From CAVQWT01 sp963717705 (GTDB taxonomy: Bacteria > Pseudomonadota > Gammaproteobacteria > Burkholderiales > Casimicrobiaceae), in assembly GCA_963717705.1 (NCBI GenBank), contig CAVQWT010000008.1, positions 62,001 through 126,000 of the forward strand: a stretch of 64,000 nt of DNA, in the 5' to 3' direction. Positions 23,967 to 32,931 of the stretch are shown piece after piece. Position 1 is the stretch's first letter. Each line of letters begins with the position of its first letter. The translations under genes and the position numbers were made by a program. The notes beneath the pieces are model-generated. The model was not told the DNA's origin. It worked only from the letters and a program-made list of their open reading frames with translations, and ran no database searches.

Positions 23967-25835
23967 ATGAACCGCTACCCGCTCTGGAAATACCTGGTCA
24001 TCGTCGTCGCGCTGATCGTCGGCTTCGTCTACACGCTGCCGAACTTCTTCCCCGAGGCGCCGGCCGTCCAGGTCAGCTCGTCCAAGGCGACGATCAAGAT
24101 CGACGCCTCGCTGCTGTCGACGGTCGAGGATGCCCTGAAGGGGGCGTCGATCCCGTTCAACAGCGCGGCGCTCGACGCGACCGGCGTCAAGGTCCGCTTC
24201 GCCGACCCCGACACGCAGATCAAGGCCAAGGACGCACTGCAGTCGAAGCTGGGCGACAACTACATCGTCGCCCTGAACCTGCTGTCGTCGTCGCCGCAAT
24301 GGCTCACGGCGATCGGCGCGCTGCCCATGTACCTCGGCCTCGACCTGCGGGGGGGCGTCCACTTCCTGCTGCAGGTCGACATGAAGGCGGCACTGGACAA
24401 GGCGGCCGACCGCTACACCAGCGACTTCCGCTCGCTGCTGCGCGACCGGAAGATCCAGTACGGCGGCGTCGGCCGCGAAGGATCGAGCGTCGTCGTGCGC
24501 TTCCGCGACGACGCCGAGCGCGCCAAGGCGCGCGCCGAGATCGAGAAGGGCTTCCCCGACCTGCTGCTGCGCGAGGCCGAAGGCGCGGGCGGCGAGCTGC
24601 GGCTCATCGCCTCGCTGAAGCCGGAGGCGCAGAAGAAGATCCAGGACGGCGCGGTGCAGCAGAACATCACCATCCTGCGCAACCGCGTCAACGAGCTGGG
24701 CGTCGCCGAGCCGATCGTCCAGCAGCAGGGCGGCGACCGCGTCGTCGTCCAGCTGCCGGGGGTACAGGACACCGCGCGCGCCAAGGACATCCTCGGCCGC
24801 ACCGCGACGCTGGAAATCCGCATGGTCAACGACGACCCGGGCGCGCTGGAGCAGGCGCTGGCCGGCTCGGTGCCGTTCGGCAACGATCTCTTCACCGAGC
24901 GCGGCGGCGCCCCGGTGCTGGTCAAGCGCCAGGTCGTGCTGACCGGCGACCGCATCAACGACGCGCAGCCCGGCTTCGACCAGCGCACCAACGAGCCGGC
25001 GGTCCACGTCAACCTCGACGGCAGCGGCGGGCGCATCTTCAAGGAAATCACCCGCGACAACGTCGGCAAGCGGATGGCGATCGTGCTGGTCGAGAAGGGC
25101 AAGGCCGAGGTCATCACCGCGCCGGTGATCCGCGAGGAGATCGGCGGCGGCCGCGTCCAGATCAGCGGCCGGATGTCGACGCGCGAGGCCGCCGACGTCG
25201 CGCTGCTGATGCGCGCCGGCGCCCTCGCCGCGCCGATGGAAATCGTCGAGGAACGAACCGTCGGCCCGTCGCTGGGCAAGGAGAACATCGAAAAGGGCTT
25301 CAACTCGGTGAAGTACGGCTTCATCGTGCTGGCCCTCTTCATGTGCGTCTATTACCAGCTGATGGGGCTGATCTCGACGGTCGCGCTGACGGTCAACCTG
25401 CTGCTTCTGGTCGCGCTGCTGTCGATGCTGCAGGCGACGCTGACACTGCCGGGCATCGCCGCCATTGCGCTGACGCTGGGCATGGCAATCGACGCCAACG
25501 TGCTGATCAACGAGCGCATCCGCGAGGAGCTGCGCTGGGGCGCAACCCCGCATGCCGCGCTGCAGGCCGGCTACGAGCGGGCCTGGGGCACGATTCTCGA
25601 CTCCAACGTGACGACGCTGATCGCCGGCGTGGCGCTGCTGATCTTCGGCTCGGGCCCGGTGCGCGGCTTCGCCGTCGTTCACTGCCTCGGCATCATGACG
25701 TCGATGTTCTCGGCGGTCGTCGTCTCGCGCGGGATCGTCAACCTGGTGTACGGCAGCCGCAAGAAGCTCGACAAGATCTCCATCGGGCAGGTGTGGCGCC
25801 CGCCATCGGGCGCCTCGCCAGCGCCCACCAAGTGA
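23967..25835 (+). CDS. secD: Protein translocase subunit SecD
   Basis: A 622-residue inner-membrane protein that with SecF uses the proton gradient to complete protein export. The first membrane helix (about residues 8-28) is followed by the large periplasmic P1 domain. Conserved pieces are G-L-D-L-R-G-G-V-H-F-L-L-Q-V at the membrane entry, L-R-N-R-V-N-E-L-G-V-A-E-P, and the R-P-L-type V-Q-I-S-G-R segment. Five C-terminal helices include G-M-A-I-D-A-N-V-L-I-N-E-R-I-R-E-E, with the Asp needed for proton use. Length matches E. coli SecD (615). secF lies 43 nt downstream. Confidence 0.98.
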   Translation: MNRYPLWKYLVIVVALIVGFVYTLPNFFPEAPAVQVSSSKATIKIDASLLSTVEDALKGASIPFNSAALDATGVKVRFADPDTQIKAKDALQSKLGDNYIVALNLLSSSPQWLTAIGALPMYLGLDLRGGVHFLLQVDMKAALDKAADRYTSDFRSLLRDRKIQYGGVGREGSSVVVRFRDDAERAKARAEIEKGFPDLLLREAEGAGGELRLIASLKPEAQKKIQDGAVQQNITILRNRVNELGVAEPIVQQQGGDRVVVQLPGVQDTARAKDILGRTATLEIRMVNDDPGALEQALAGSVPFGNDLFTERGGAPVLVKRQVVLTGDRINDAQPGFDQRTNEPAVHVNLDGSGGRIFKEITRDNVGKRMAIVLVEKGKAEVITAPVIREEIGGGRVQISGRMSTREAADVALLMRAGALAAPMEIVEERTVGPSLGKENIEKGFNSVKYGFIVLALFMCVYYQLMGLISTVALTVNLLLLVALLSMLQATLTLPGIAAIALTLGMAIDANVLINERIREELRWGATPHAALQAGYERAWGTILDSNVTTLIAGVALLIFGSGPVRGFAVVHCLGIMTSMFSAVVVSRGIVNLVYGSRKKLDKISIGQVWRPPSGASPAPTK

Positions 25836-25878
25836 CCCGGCGCGCCGCGTCCGCCACCGCCTTCCCGGAAAACTGACC

Positions 25879-26820
25879 ATGGAATTCTTCCGCATCCACC
25901 GCGACATCCCGTTCATGCGGTATGCGCTGGTGTTCAACGTGATCTCGGTGGTCACGTTCGCGCTGGCCGTCGTGTTCCTCGCGTGGAAGGGCCTCAACTT
26001 CGGCATCGACTTCCGCGGCGGCACCGTGATCGAGGTCAGCTACAGCCATGCCGTCGATTTCAACCGCCTGCGCGGCGCGATCGACAAGCTCGAACTCGGC
26101 GAGTACTCGGCGCAGTCGTTCGGCGGCTCCGACACCGCGCTGATCCGCCTGCCGCTCAAGGACGGCGTTTCCAGCGCCCAGCTGTCGGAGCGCGTGATGA
26201 ACGCGCTGCGCACCGACGACGCGTCGGTCAAGCTGCAGCGGGTCGAGTTCGTCGGGCCGCAGGTCGGCAAGGAACTCTACGAAAACGGCGCGCTCGCGCT
26301 GCTGCTGGTCTCGCTGGGCATCGTCGCGTACCTCGCGCTGCGGTTCGAGTGGCGCTTCGCGGTGGCGGCGATCATCGCCAACCTGCACGACGTCATCATC
26401 ATCCTCGGCTTCTTCGCGCTGTTCCAGTGGGAGTTCGGGCTGCCGGTGCTGGCGGCGATCCTCGCCATCCTCGGCTACTCGGTGAACGAGTCCGTCGTCA
26501 TCGCCGACCGGATCCGCGAGAACTTCCGCAAGATGCGCAAGGCGTCGGTCACGCACGTGATCGACAACGCGATCACCAGCACGATCTCGCGGACCATGAT
26601 CACCCACGGCAGCACGCTGCTCATGGTGCTGTCGATCTTCTTCTTCGGCGGCGAGACGCTGCACTACTTCTCGCTGGCGCTGACGATCGGCATCTGCTTC
26701 GGCATCTACTCGTCGGTGCTGGTGATGGCGCCGCTCGTCATGTGGCTCGGCGTGTCGCGCGAGGACCTGGTCAAGCCCGAGCGCAAGACGGGGCCGGACG
26801 GCGACAAGATCCTGCCGTGA
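25879..26820 (+). CDS. secF: Protein translocase subunit SecF
   Basis: A 313-residue six-helix partner of SecD. An N-terminal helix (about residues 14-35) is followed by L-N-F-G-I-D-F-R-G-G-T, a short periplasmic domain, and V-G-P-Q-V-G-K-E-L-Y. The C-terminal helices include G-Y-S-V-N-E-S-V-V-I-A-D-R-I-R-E-N-F and T-S-T-I-S-R-T-M-I-T-H-G. The stop overlaps the GTG of the next gene, suggesting translational coupling. Confidence 0.98.
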   Translation: MEFFRIHRDIPFMRYALVFNVISVVTFALAVVFLAWKGLNFGIDFRGGTVIEVSYSHAVDFNRLRGAIDKLELGEYSAQSFGGSDTALIRLPLKDGVSSAQLSERVMNALRTDDASVKLQRVEFVGPQVGKELYENGALALLLVSLGIVAYLALRFEWRFAVAAIIANLHDVIIILGFFALFQWEFGLPVLAAILAILGYSVNESVVIADRIRENFRKMRKASVTHVIDNAITSTISRTMITHGSTLLMVLSIFFFGGETLHYFSLALTIGICFGIYSSVLVMAPLVMWLGVSREDLVKPERKTGPDGDKILP

Positions 26821-27488
26821 CGCCGGACCCGGGGACTTCCGGGATCGCCGTGCTGACCACGATCTTCTACTCGCTGCTGTCGCTCGACCAGACGGTCGCG
26901 ACCCTCGCGTCGCAGTACGGCCACTGGCTGTACGCGATCCTCTTCGCGATCATCTTCGCGGAGACCGGGCTCGTCGTCTTCCCGTTCCTGCCGGGCGATT
27001 CGATCCTGTTCATCGCCGGCACCGTCGTCGCGACCGCCGGCCTCAACGTCCACGTGCTCGTCGCGCTGCTCAGTCTCGCGGCGATCCTCGGCGACTCGGT
27101 CAACTACTCGATCGGCCACTACATCGGACCCCGCGTCTACGACCGGCCCGACTCGCGGTGGATCAAGCAGGCCCACCTGAAGCGCACGCAGGCGTTCTAC
27201 GACCGCTACGGGGCGGTGACGATCATCATCGGCCGGTTCATCCCGATCATCCGGACGTTCGCGCCGTTCCTGGCCGGGGTCGCCGGCATGAGCTACCGCC
27301 GCTTCCTCGCCTACAACGTCATCGGCGGCTTGCTGTGGATCTCGTCGCTGGTCTACGCGGGGTACCTGTTCGGCAACATCCCGTGGGTGAAGGACAACCT
27401 GACCCTGCTGGTGATCGGCATCGTCGTGGTGTCGCTGATCCCTGCGGTGACGACCTTCCTGCGCGAGCACGGCCGCAGCAAGGACTGA
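26817..27488 (+). CDS. DedA/SNARE-associated family membrane protein
   Basis: A 223-residue polytopic inner-membrane protein of the DedA family, proposed to move phospholipid carrier lipids (C55-P or PE) across the membrane and to support envelope pH homeostasis. The family signature is present: F-A-E-T-G-L-V-V-F-P-F-L-P-G-D-S (residues about 43-58), and R-F-I-P-I-I-R-T-F-A-P-F-L-A-G-V-A-G-M, with catalytically important Arg residues. The best start is GTG at 26817, overlapping the secF TGA; GTG at 26850 is an alternative giving 212 residues. It ends the sec transcription unit and is convergent with purB. Confidence 0.92.
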   Translation: MTPDPGTSGIAVLTTIFYSLLSLDQTVATLASQYGHWLYAILFAIIFAETGLVVFPFLPGDSILFIAGTVVATAGLNVHVLVALLSLAAILGDSVNYSIGHYIGPRVYDRPDSRWIKQAHLKRTQAFYDRYGAVTIIIGRFIPIIRTFAPFLAGVAGMSYRRFLAYNVIGGLLWISSLVYAGYLFGNIPWVKDNLTLLVIGIVVVSLIPAVTTFLREHGRSKD

Positions 27489-27519
27489 CCCGCCCCGCGC
27501 CGGCGGCGGCCGCGCGCGG

Positions 27520-28905
27520 TCAGATGCGCCGCGCCAGCGCCGCGGCGGCGCCGGTGTAGGTCGCGGGCGTCAGCGCCTTGAGCCGCGCCGATGCGTCGGC
27601 CGGCAGCCCGAGCGTGTCGATGAACGCGTGCAGCGTCTCGCGGGTGATGCCGCCGCGTCCGCGCGTCAGCGCCTTCAGCTTCTCGTACGGCTGCTCGATG
27701 CCGTGGCGGCGCATCACCGTCTGGATCGGCTCCGCAAGCACCTCCCAGTTCGCGTCGAGGTCCGCGGCCAGGCGCACCGGGTCGGCCTCGAGCTTGGCGA
27801 GGCCCTGCTCCAGCGACACCCACCCGAGCAGCGAGTAGCCCAGCGCCACGCCCATGTTGCGCAGGACGGTCGAGTCCGTCAGGTCGCGCTGCCAGCGGGA
27901 GACCGGCAGCTTTTCCGCGAGGTGCCGCAGCATCGCGTTGGCGAGGCCCAGGTTGCCCTCGGAGTTCTCGAAATCGATCGGGTTGACCTTGTGCGGCATC
28001 GTCGACGAGCCGACCTCGCCTTCCCGGACTCGCTGCCGGAAGTAGCCGAGCGACACGTAGCCCCAGACGTCGCGGTCGAGGTCGATCAGGATGGTGTTCG
28101 CACGGGCGACGGCGTCGAAGAACTCCGCCATGCAGTCGTGCGGCTCGATTTGCGTCGTGTACGGATTGAACTCGAGGCCGAGGCCGGTGACGACCTTCGC
28201 CGCCAGCGATTCCCACGCGACGTCGGGGTACGCGACGAGGTGCGCGTTGTAGTTGCCGACGGCGCCGTTGATCTTGCCCTTCAGCGGCACCCGCTCGAGC
28301 GCGTGGCGGGCGCGGTCCAGCCGCGCGACCACGTTGGCGAGCTCCTTGCCGAGCGTCGTCGGCGTCGCCGGCTGGCCGTGCGTGCGCGACAGCATCGGCA
28401 GGTCGGCGTGGGCGTGGGCCATCGCCCGCAGCGCGGCGACGACGCGGCCGAGCGCCGGCAGCAGGATTTCCCGCCGGGCGCCGCCCAGCATCAGGCCGTG
28501 CGCGAGGTTGTTGATGTCCTCGGACGTGCACGCGAAATGGATGAACTCGGCGACGCGGGCGACTTCGGGCACGCCGGCGAAGCGCTCCTTCAGCCAGTAC
28601 TCCACCGCCTTGACGTCGTGATTGGTCGTGCGCTCGATCGCCTTGACGCGCGCGGCGTCGGCCGGCGAGAACGCGTCCGCCGCCGCGCGAAGCGCCGCGC
28701 CGACCGCAGGCGCGAACGGGGCCACCTCGGCCACCGCGGGCTCCGCGCCCAGCGCTTCGAGCCACGCGATCTCGACGCGCACGCGGGCGCGGATCAGCGC
28801 GTACTCGCTGAAATGGGCGGCGAGCGGCGCGACCTTGGCGGCGTAGCGCCCGTCGAGCGGGGACAGCGCCAGCAGCGCCGCGGTCTCGGGATCGGAGTGG
28901 GCCAT
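27520..28905 (-). CDS. purB: Adenylosuccinate lyase
   Basis: A 461-residue enzyme catalysing two fumarate-releasing steps of purine synthesis (SAICAR to AICAR, adenylosuccinate to AMP). L-S-P-L-D-G-R-Y near the N-terminus, T-N-H-D-V-K-A-V-E-Y, F-A-C-T-S-E-D-I-N-N, R-T-H-G-Q-P-A-T-P-T-T, and the fumarase/lyase signature G-S-S-T-M-P-H-K-V-N-P are all intact. The start chosen (M-A-H-S-D-P-E-T) fits the family; ATG at 28917 and GTG at 28968 are in frame upstream and less likely. Fumarase, which uses the released fumarate, is 8 kb away. Confidence 0.97.
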   Translation of the reverse strand: MAHSDPETAALLALSPLDGRYAAKVAPLAAHFSEYALIRARVRVEIAWLEALGAEPAVAEVAPFAPAVGAALRAAADAFSPADAARVKAIERTTNHDVKAVEYWLKERFAGVPEVARVAEFIHFACTSEDINNLAHGLMLGGARREILLPALGRVVAALRAMAHAHADLPMLSRTHGQPATPTTLGKELANVVARLDRARHALERVPLKGKINGAVGNYNAHLVAYPDVAWESLAAKVVTGLGLEFNPYTTQIEPHDCMAEFFDAVARANTILIDLDRDVWGYVSLGYFRQRVREGEVGSSTMPHKVNPIDFENSEGNLGLANAMLRHLAEKLPVSRWQRDLTDSTVLRNMGVALGYSLLGWVSLEQGLAKLEADPVRLAADLDANWEVLAEPIQTVMRRHGIEQPYEKLKALTRGRGGITRETLHAFIDTLGLPADASARLKALTPATYTGAAAALARRI

Positions 28906-29048
28906 GGGCGGGGCCATCGAACAGGCTGGGCGTCCTGCGGGACGCAGGACGTCGAACGAGTTTATCACGCAGCCGCACGCGCCTCGCCGGGCCGCTTCCG
29001 GGGCCGCGGGGGACGCCAGTGCAGCCCGGTGCGCCCGGTGCCCGATGC

Positions 29049-29054
29049 TATACT
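29049..29054 (+). promoter_or_regulatory. -10 box of the second GST gene
   Basis: TATACT preceded by TGC (extended -10-like, TGCTATACT) ends 30 nt before the ATG. No clear -35. Confidence 0.45.
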
Positions 29055-29084
29055 CGACACCGTTCCCGTCATCCCTCCGACTCG

Positions 29085-29696
29085 ATGAAGCTCATTGCCT
29101 CACCGACGAGCCCGTATGCGCGCAAAGTGCGCATCGCGCTCGCCGAGAAGAAGATCGAATTCACGCTCGTCGACGACTCCCCGTGGTCGCCCGATTCGAC
29201 GGTGCCCGGCCTCAATCCGCTCGGCAAGGTCCCGGTCCTGGTCCTGGACGACGGCGCGACGCTGTTCGACTCGCGCGTCATCGTCGAATATCTCGATACC
29301 GTCAGCCCGGTGAGCCGGCTCATTCCCGAGCCTTCGCGGCAGCGGATCGCAGTCAAGCGCTGGGAAGCGCTCGCCGATGGCGTCTGCGACGCCGCGGTCG
29401 CCATCATTCTCGAACGCAAGCGCCCGGCACGGCAGCAGAGCGCCGACGCGATCGGGTGGCAGCGGCAGAAAGTCGAGCGCGGCGTCGCCGAGTTTGCCCG
29501 CGAGCTCGGCGACAAGCCGTGGTGCAGCGGCGATTCGTACTCGCTGGCCGACATCGCGGTCGGATGCGCGCTCGGCTACCTGGACCTGCGGCACCCCGAT
29601 CTCGACTGGCGCGGGCAGCACGCCAACCTGGCACGCCTCGCCGAAAAGCTGGGGAAGCGGCCGACGTTCGCCGAGACGGCGCCGCCGGCAGCCTGA
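29085..29696 (+). CDS. Glutathione S-transferase family protein (YibF-like)
   Basis: A 203-residue GST. The thioredoxin-like domain carries S-P-T-S-P-Y-A-R-K-V-R (residues 6-16, active Ser/Thr region), L-N-P-L-G-K-V-P-V-L (cis-Pro), and D-S-R-V-I-V-E-Y-L-D (glutathione contacts, residues about 62-71). The C-terminal helical domain carries S-L-A-D-I-A-V-G-C-A. It resembles E. coli YibF more than the Nu-class GST at 1229. The endogenous substrate is unknown. It is transcribed separately from its neighbours. Confidence 0.92.
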   Translation: MKLIASPTSPYARKVRIALAEKKIEFTLVDDSPWSPDSTVPGLNPLGKVPVLVLDDGATLFDSRVIVEYLDTVSPVSRLIPEPSRQRIAVKRWEALADGVCDAAVAIILERKRPARQQSADAIGWQRQKVERGVAEFARELGDKPWCSGDSYSLADIAVGCALGYLDLRHPDLDWRGQHANLARLAEKLGKRPTFAETAPPAA

Positions 29697-29894
29697 CCGG
29701 GTGCCGCGGTTCCGCCATCCCCCGGGGCAGCTGCACACCAACCGGCGTCGACCCGACGGTCCGGCACGGAAGCACCCGCGGCACGGTTGCTGCACCGCAT
29801 CGCATCACGTAGGATTTCCGCGTGCCGGGCACACTTCGGTGCGCCGGAGACCCGCGGGGCAACCCGCAATCGAGTCACCAGGGGAGAAACGACA

Positions 29895-30215
29895 ATGACA
29901 GGGAGCTTCAAGTCCCGACTGCGGGCAACCGCTGCGGTGTTGTGTGCGGCGGCGGTGCTTGCCGCCTGCGGATCGGGCGGCTATCAGCGCGGCATTTTCA
30001 CTGGCTACGTCGTCGGAGTCGACGCCGAGCAGATCGAGTCCAAGATCGGCAAGCCCGACCAGGTCGACACCAGCGTTCCCAGCGAAACGCGCTGGGTCTA
30101 CAACAAGAAGACGTTCGACCCCGACAACATGAACAAGGTCGACGACAAGACCATCGTCGTGCTGAAGAAGGACGCGGCCGGCAAGCTGACCGGGGCCGAG
30201 GTGCTGTACCTCTGA
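29895..30215 (+). CDS. BamE/SmpA-like small lipoprotein
   Basis: A 106-residue lipoprotein with lipobox A-V-L-A-A-C (Cys about residue 25). The mature part has the SmpA/OmlA-type layout: G-Y-V-V-G-V-D-A-E-Q-I-E-S-K-I-G-K-P-D-Q-V, then W-V-Y-N-K-K-T and a beta segment K-T-I-V-V-L-K-K-D. BamE itself belongs to the outer-membrane BAM complex. This protein is short and may be a paralogue rather than BamE proper. A GGGGAGA ribosome site at 29881-29887 sets the start. A strong bidirectional terminator follows at 30280. Confidence 0.8.
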   Translation: MTGSFKSRLRATAAVLCAAAVLAACGSGGYQRGIFTGYVVGVDAEQIESKIGKPDQVDTSVPSETRWVYNKKTFDPDNMNKVDDKTIVVLKKDAAGKLTGAEVLYL

Positions 30216-30279
30216 TCACCGGCGCGTCGACCGGGATCGCAGCGGCCGGGCACCTTCCGGCGGACGCGACGGCAAGAAA

Positions 30280-30305
30280 AAAGGCCCGCATCGCTGCGGG
30301 CCTTT
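30280..30305. terminator. Bidirectional intrinsic terminator
   Basis: AAAGGCCCGCA (30280-30290), loop TCGC, TGCGGGCCTTT (30295-30305). An A-run precedes it (AAGAAAAAA) and TCTCTT follows, so it can end both the BamE-like gene and the convergent symporter gene. Confidence 0.9.
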
Positions 30306-30330
30306 CTCTTGCCGCAAGCCGCGTCGCGGG

Positions 30331-32448
30331 TCAGCGGCCTTCGGTGACGAACGTCGAACCGGCGATCGCCGGGTAACGCACGTGCTCGACCAGGTCCTGC
30401 ACCTCCCGGTCGGGCGCCGGGGTGAGCATGCTCACGACGATGATGACCAGGAAGCCCAACGGCACGCCCCAGAGTCCGGCGGAGATCGGCTGGATGCCCC
30501 ACCACAGGTTGTCGGCGATCGGGCTCGTGACCCCGAACACCGAGCGCAGCCACGGCTGGGTCATGATCATGTAGTAGAACGTGATCCCGAATCCTGCCGC
30601 CATGCCGAGCGACGCGCCCCACTTGTTGGCGCGCTTCCAGAAGATCCCGCAGACCAGCGCCGGGAAGAAGCCCGCGGCCGCCAGCGAGAACGCCGCCGAC
30701 ACCAGGAACAGGATGTCCGCCGGTTTCTGTGCCGCGACCGACGCCGCCGCCAGGGCCACGATGAGAAGCAGGATCTTGGAGATCGTCACCCGACGGGTGG
30801 TCGACGCGTTCGGATCGAGCATCTTGTAGTAGAGGTCGTGCGACAGCGCATTGGCGATCGTCAGCAGCAGCCCGTCGGCGGTCGACAGCGCCGCCGCCAG
30901 GCCACCCGCGGCAACGAGGCCGGAGATGACGTAGGGCAGCCCGGCGATCTCCGGCGTGGCCAGCACGACGATGTCGCCGCCGATCGCGATTTCCGCGAGC
31001 TGGACGATGCCGTCCTTGTTGACGTCGACGATCGACATCAGCGATGGATCGACCTTCGCCCACGACGCCACCCACTGCGGCAATTTTGCGAACTCCGTGC
31101 CGACGAGGAAGTTGTAGACGTCGTACTTGACGAGGACCGCCAGCGCCGGCGCCGTGAAGTACAGCAGGAAGATGAAGAACAGCGACCAGAACACCGACTG
31201 GCGAGCCTGCCGCACCGACGGCGTCGTGTAGTACCGCATCAGGATGTGCGGCAGCGCGGCAGTGCCGACCATCAGGCAGAACACCAGCGCGAGGAAGTTG
31301 CGTCGCGAAAGATCGCGCGCAGCGTCGTCCTTGCCGGGGAACGACTCGGCGTGCCGAAGCGGCGGTCCCGCCCGCGCGGCGAGCCCCGCGTCCTTGGTCC
31401 AGGCGGCCTTCGCGGCGGCAGCGTCCTTCGGAAACGCGGACAGCGCCTTCTCTGCGGCGGCGACGACTTCCGGCGCGGCGTTGTCGGCCTTGGCCTTGTC
31501 GATCGCGGCGGTCAGCGTCTTCTTGCCGTCCTCGTAGCTCGCCGGCAGCCCCTTCAGCTGGGCGCTGGCCGCGTCGGCCCGCGCCTTGAAGATGCCGCGG
31601 ACCTCGAGCTCCTTCGGATCCTTGATCAGGACCTCTTCGCGAGCGGTGACCTTTTCGAGCACCTTGCCGTAGACGAGCTGCGGCACCGGCACGCCGGTGT
31701 GCTTCACCGACAGCCAGACCACCGGGATCATGTACGCAACGATCAGGATGATGTACTGCGCCACCTGCGTCCACGTCACCGCGCGCATCCCGCCCAGGAA
31801 CGAGCACACCAGGATGCCGCCCAGGCCGAGGAAGATGCCGACCTCGAACGGAACGCCGACCAGGCGCGTCGTGATCAGGCCGACACCGTAGATCTGCGCC
31901 ACGACGTAGGTGAACGAGCAGACGATGGCGATGATGATGCCGATGAGGCGGGGAATGTTGCCGCCGTAGCGCGCGCCGAGGAAGTCGGGGATCGTGAACT
32001 GGCCGAACTTGCGCAGGTACGGCGCCAGGAACAGCGCGACCAGCACGTAGCCGCCGGTCCAGCCGAGAATGAAGGCCAGACCACCGTAGCCGGTGAGGTA
32101 CAGCGTGCCGGCCATCCCGATGAACGACGCCGCGCTCATCCAGTCGGCGCCGGTCGCCATGCCGTTGAACAGCGCGGGCACGCGGCGTCCCGCGACGTAG
32201 TATTCAGCGGCGTCGGACGTCCGGCTCATCACCCCGATGCCGGCGTAGAGGCCGACGGTCGCGAGCAGGAAGATGTAGCCGATCCAGTTGCGCGGCAATC
32301 CCATCTGCTCGAGGATCGCCAGCGCCACGACGAAGAACAGGAAGCCGCCGGTGTACCAGGTGTACACCTTCTTGAGTTGGGCGTTGAACCCGCGCTGCGT
32401 GCTCGCGCTGAACATGCCCCCCGTTTTGCTTTCGACAGGCCCGGCCAT
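30331..32448 (-). CDS. Sodium:solute symporter, VC_2705/ActP-like large subunit
   Basis: A 705-residue inner-membrane symporter of the SSS family, probably for acetate or another short carboxylate. The N-terminal helices include the substrate/sodium core G-A-D-W-M-S-A-A-S-F-I-G-M-A-G. A large charged cytosolic or periplasmic insert occupies residues about 250-380 (Ala/Lys-rich, coiled-coil-like). Later helices include G-L-A-A-A-L-S-T-A-D-G-L-L-L. Residues 475-486 (D-V-N-K-D-G-I-V-Q-L-A-E) form a full EF-hand-type calcium loop. The ATG overlaps the stop of the DUF4212 gene (ATGA), the usual partner. The nearby acsA supports an acetate role; that is inferred. Confidence 0.88.
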   Translation of the reverse strand: MAGPVESKTGGMFSASTQRGFNAQLKKVYTWYTGGFLFFVVALAILEQMGLPRNWIGYIFLLATVGLYAGIGVMSRTSDAAEYYVAGRRVPALFNGMATGADWMSAASFIGMAGTLYLTGYGGLAFILGWTGGYVLVALFLAPYLRKFGQFTIPDFLGARYGGNIPRLIGIIIAIVCSFTYVVAQIYGVGLITTRLVGVPFEVGIFLGLGGILVCSFLGGMRAVTWTQVAQYIILIVAYMIPVVWLSVKHTGVPVPQLVYGKVLEKVTAREEVLIKDPKELEVRGIFKARADAASAQLKGLPASYEDGKKTLTAAIDKAKADNAAPEVVAAAEKALSAFPKDAAAAKAAWTKDAGLAARAGPPLRHAESFPGKDDAARDLSRRNFLALVFCLMVGTAALPHILMRYYTTPSVRQARQSVFWSLFFIFLLYFTAPALAVLVKYDVYNFLVGTEFAKLPQWVASWAKVDPSLMSIVDVNKDGIVQLAEIAIGGDIVVLATPEIAGLPYVISGLVAAGGLAAALSTADGLLLTIANALSHDLYYKMLDPNASTTRRVTISKILLLIVALAAASVAAQKPADILFLVSAAFSLAAAGFFPALVCGIFWKRANKWGASLGMAAGFGITFYYMIMTQPWLRSVFGVTSPIADNLWWGIQPISAGLWGVPLGFLVIIVVSMLTPAPDREVQDLVEHVRYPAIAGSTFVTEGR

Positions 32449-32711
32449 CAGTCGTCCTCCCCTTCATGGACGTCGTATTCGAGGTCCAGGTTGTTCATGT
32501 AGCGCGCGTAGTACCAGATGATGATCACGTAGATCACCAGCGCGCCCTGGGCGCCCATCCAGAAAGCGAAGGGCCAGCCGAAGAAATTGAACGAAAGGTC
32601 GCGGGCGTAGAAGCCGACGACGAAGGTGACGACGAACCAGATGAACAGCAGGATCGCGGTAATACGGAGGTTCTTGCTCCAGTACTCCCGGTGTCTTTCC
32701 GTCAACTGCAT
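32448..32711 (-). CDS. DUF4212 small subunit of sodium:solute symporter
   Basis: An 87-residue protein with two membrane helices (about residues 15-37 and 47-70) flanked by an N-terminal T-E-R-H-R-E-Y-W-S-K-N-L segment and an acidic C-terminus ending E-G-E-D-D. This is the DUF4212 pattern, and these genes almost always precede a VC_2705-type symporter. A strong AGGAGGAG ribosome site precedes the ATG. The stop overlaps the symporter start by one base, which fits a stoichiometric complex. Confidence 0.93.
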   Translation of the reverse strand: MQLTERHREYWSKNLRITAILLFIWFVVTFVVGFYARDLSFNFFGWPFAFWMGAQGALVIYVIIIWYYARYMNNLDLEYDVHEGEDD

Positions 32712-32835
32712 GACAGACTCCTCCTAACGGACGGTGGGCTTTGCGGAATTCCCCGAACGAAGCGAGGCCGGCGCGCATTTCTGGGTTGCGCTGGCGCGCC
32801 GTCCCGCGAGGGAGGCGCCCGGCCCGACTGTGCGG

Positions 32836-32864
32836 AGTATAGCCACGTTTTCCCGGCCGCAACA
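32836..32864 (-). promoter_or_regulatory. Promoter of the DUF4212-symporter operon
   Basis: On the minus strand TATACT (32841-32836) is preceded 17 nt upstream by TGTTGC (32864-32859). The leader is about 120 nt and ends in AGGAGGAG before the DUF4212 ATG. Confidence 0.45.
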
Positions 32865-32931
32865 GTCCCGTTCGGCGCCCGCGGGCTTGCGGAAAGCGCC
32901 ACCCCGGATGCGGCGCCGCCGCAAACCGGCG

